A model generated the notes under the pieces. The model had not been told where the DNA came from and did not search any database. It saw only the letters and a program-made list of their open reading frames with translations. Positions 62,582-64,000 of a DNA stretch of 64,000 nucleotides are shown one piece after another (the first letter of the stretch is position 1; the number at the start of each line of letters is the position of its first letter). A program made the translations under genes and the position numbers. Origin of the DNA: Capitulum mitella (taxonomy: Eukaryota > Arthropoda > Thecostraca > Pollicipedomorpha > Pollicipedidae); assembly GCA_030062745.1 (NCBI GenBank), contig CP099846.1:30771350-30835349 (forward strand). Direction: 5' to 3'.

Positions 62582-63177
62582 GCGCAGCCAGGGGGTTGTA
62601 GGGGTCCCAAACCCCCAAAAAAATTTAAGAGGGCCCACCCCCACTGAGGTTAGAAACCTATCCTTATAACACCAAAGGTATCGTCAGAATGCCTTAAGAA
62701 TGGTACAAAGGAATATAAAAAATGTGAAAAAATATATATCAGAGTCCATAGAGAAGCCCTTATCGACTTGTAGAAACCCCTACCAGCCTAAACGAATCAC
62801 CTGCCGGTCTGCAGGGAGGGCCCCTACCGGCCTGCGGGACTCCTGCCAGCCTTTGAAGAGCCCCTGCTGGCCAGCGAAGGGAACCTCTGCTGTCCTGTGG
62901 GGCCTTGACGGTCGGTAGGTCGATAGGGGCCCCCTGCCTGCCTGTAGACAGCCCCCTGTCGGCATGCAGGGGCCTCCTGTTGGCCTGTAGGGGGCCATCT
63001 ACAGGCGGTCAGGGGCCCCTTCCGGCCTCTGGGAACCTCCTGCAGGTCAGTAGAACCCCCTGCCGGCCTGTGGGGTCCCTGCGAACCTGCGGAGGGCTCC
63101 TGCTGTCAAGGAGACCCACATCACAAGAGGGAGCCTATCCCTGGGCGAGGAACCCCAAAATTTTTGGCTGGCTGCGC
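62582..63177. mobile_element. Small TIR element carrying a minisatellite
   Basis: GCGCAGCCAG at 62582-62591 and its complement CTGGCTGCGC at 63168-63177 form the ends. A CCAAACCCC-like and an AACCCCAAAA-like tract lie just inside them. The interior from about 62755 to 63110 is a 25-30 base minisatellite around CCCCTGCCGGCCTGTAGGG with roughly twelve drifting copies. No coding frame is present. Confidence 0.6.
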
Positions 63178-63199
63178 GCCTGTTGTCTGAAATGTGTGC

Positions 63200-64000
63200 G
63201 CTAACGCGCTTATTTTTATCTCATTTTTGGGAGCCCTCCGCAAGCTCGGAAACCCATCAGGAAGTTTTTACCGGAGACGACAACAGGATATATTTACCCT
63301 CCGACAACTTCACGGGTGGAGTCAGCTTCTGCTTGCTTCTGCTGCCTTCTGCATCTTCCTCCCGCCCCGTCTTATCCGCTGCTAATGTCTAAACGACGTT
63401 AACCACAGTTGTTCACAGTCAGATCTCGCCAGAAATGCACAAACAGACCAGCACGGAAGAGCCAGTTATAAATCGCTGCCTCCTTTTCCATCGGCGTAAA
63501 CTTTCAAAGTCACAGTGAAGGTCACACGACGAAGAACCTTTTCACTAAAAACCACCAAAGGACACGTTCAACCAATCTTGCTGCCAAGCATGCTACTCCA
63601 GCCTTACGTTGTTGGAAAGGGCTGAATGGGCTGCCTGGATTAAATCAAGTGTCAAAATTTTTCTCTGTGAGTAGCCATACGAACCAAACTGAGCCCAAAA
63701 AGCATTCATTAGCCCCGATCATTATCAACAGTACTGTTATGAATCCATAGCAATGCTAAATTGAAAATGCGTTCTTAGATGAAGAAAATTACCGTTTATC
63801 ACTGATTCCTGTTGCTACAATTCATAAGCGATTCAGCGAGCCTAGCAGATGTGTTAAACCAGGCAAGTGTGTTCAGGCATCTGCACACACAGATAAGGTT
63901 AACTGTCCTACATGCACTGCTCCATTTTCCAATGACCGCAACATAACGTATAAAGAAGAGATGGGCTGCTGCCATTGGTCGGTAGGACGCCACAATCTTC
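63200..64000. other. Window end, no gene seen
   Basis: It starts with GCTAACGCGC...AAGCTCGGAAACC, a diverged direct copy of 62344-62397, and then AT-richer DNA with short frames only. Confidence 0.5.

Overview
The window is nuclear DNA from an animal. It holds four spliced protein genes with GT-AG introns, plus introns and intergenic DNA rich in short repeats and decayed transposable elements. CpG is abundant almost everywhere. The gene set (RanBP3, a Reeler/DOMON/cytochrome b561 ferric reductase, HSD17B10 starting M-x-K as in fly scully, and an FGF receptor with an extra Ig domain) points to an arthropod. The GC-rich exons and moderate intron size suggest a crustacean rather than an insect, but the species is not determined. 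No operons, CRISPR arrays, rRNA or convincing tRNA genes were seen.

Layout. 1-3100 (+): the 3' part of RANBP3, with its Ran-binding domain, last introns and poly(A) signals. 3682-22025 (-): a complete FRRS1-like gene of 11 coding exons, converging on RANBP3. Its first intron is about 9.7 kb and contains internal CpG islands, and a CpG island at 24.7-26.3 kb is the likely promoter and 5' UTR exon. 26.3-34.6 kb: intergenic repeats with no gene I can defend. 34889-39070 (-): complete HSD17B10 in five coding exons, the first only 9 coding bases. Its first intron is almost free of CpG. 41061-55023 (-): a complete FGF receptor in 16 coding exons, with introns full of non-autonomous repeats. 55-64 kb: repeat-rich DNA with a broken Penelope-like fragment, a decayed GGGCCC-rich tandem array and a small TIR element carrying a minisatellite.

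The genes are not functionally linked. RanBP3 acts in nuclear export, FRRS1 in membrane ferric reduction, HSD17B10 in mitochondrial fatty-acid/isoleucine oxidation and probably mitochondrial RNase P, and FGFR in surface signalling. All exon junctions in the three complete genes are phase-compatible, which strongly supports the models. The one exception is a single-base frame disruption in the first coding exon of FRRS1.

Most notable: an FGFR with an extra Ig domain whose exon pair has the same intron phases as Ig3; an Asp/Tyr-rich acid box resembling tyrosine-sulfation sites; a 1.7 kb CpG desert inside HSD17B10; and tandem duplications in FRRS1 that copied splice donors.
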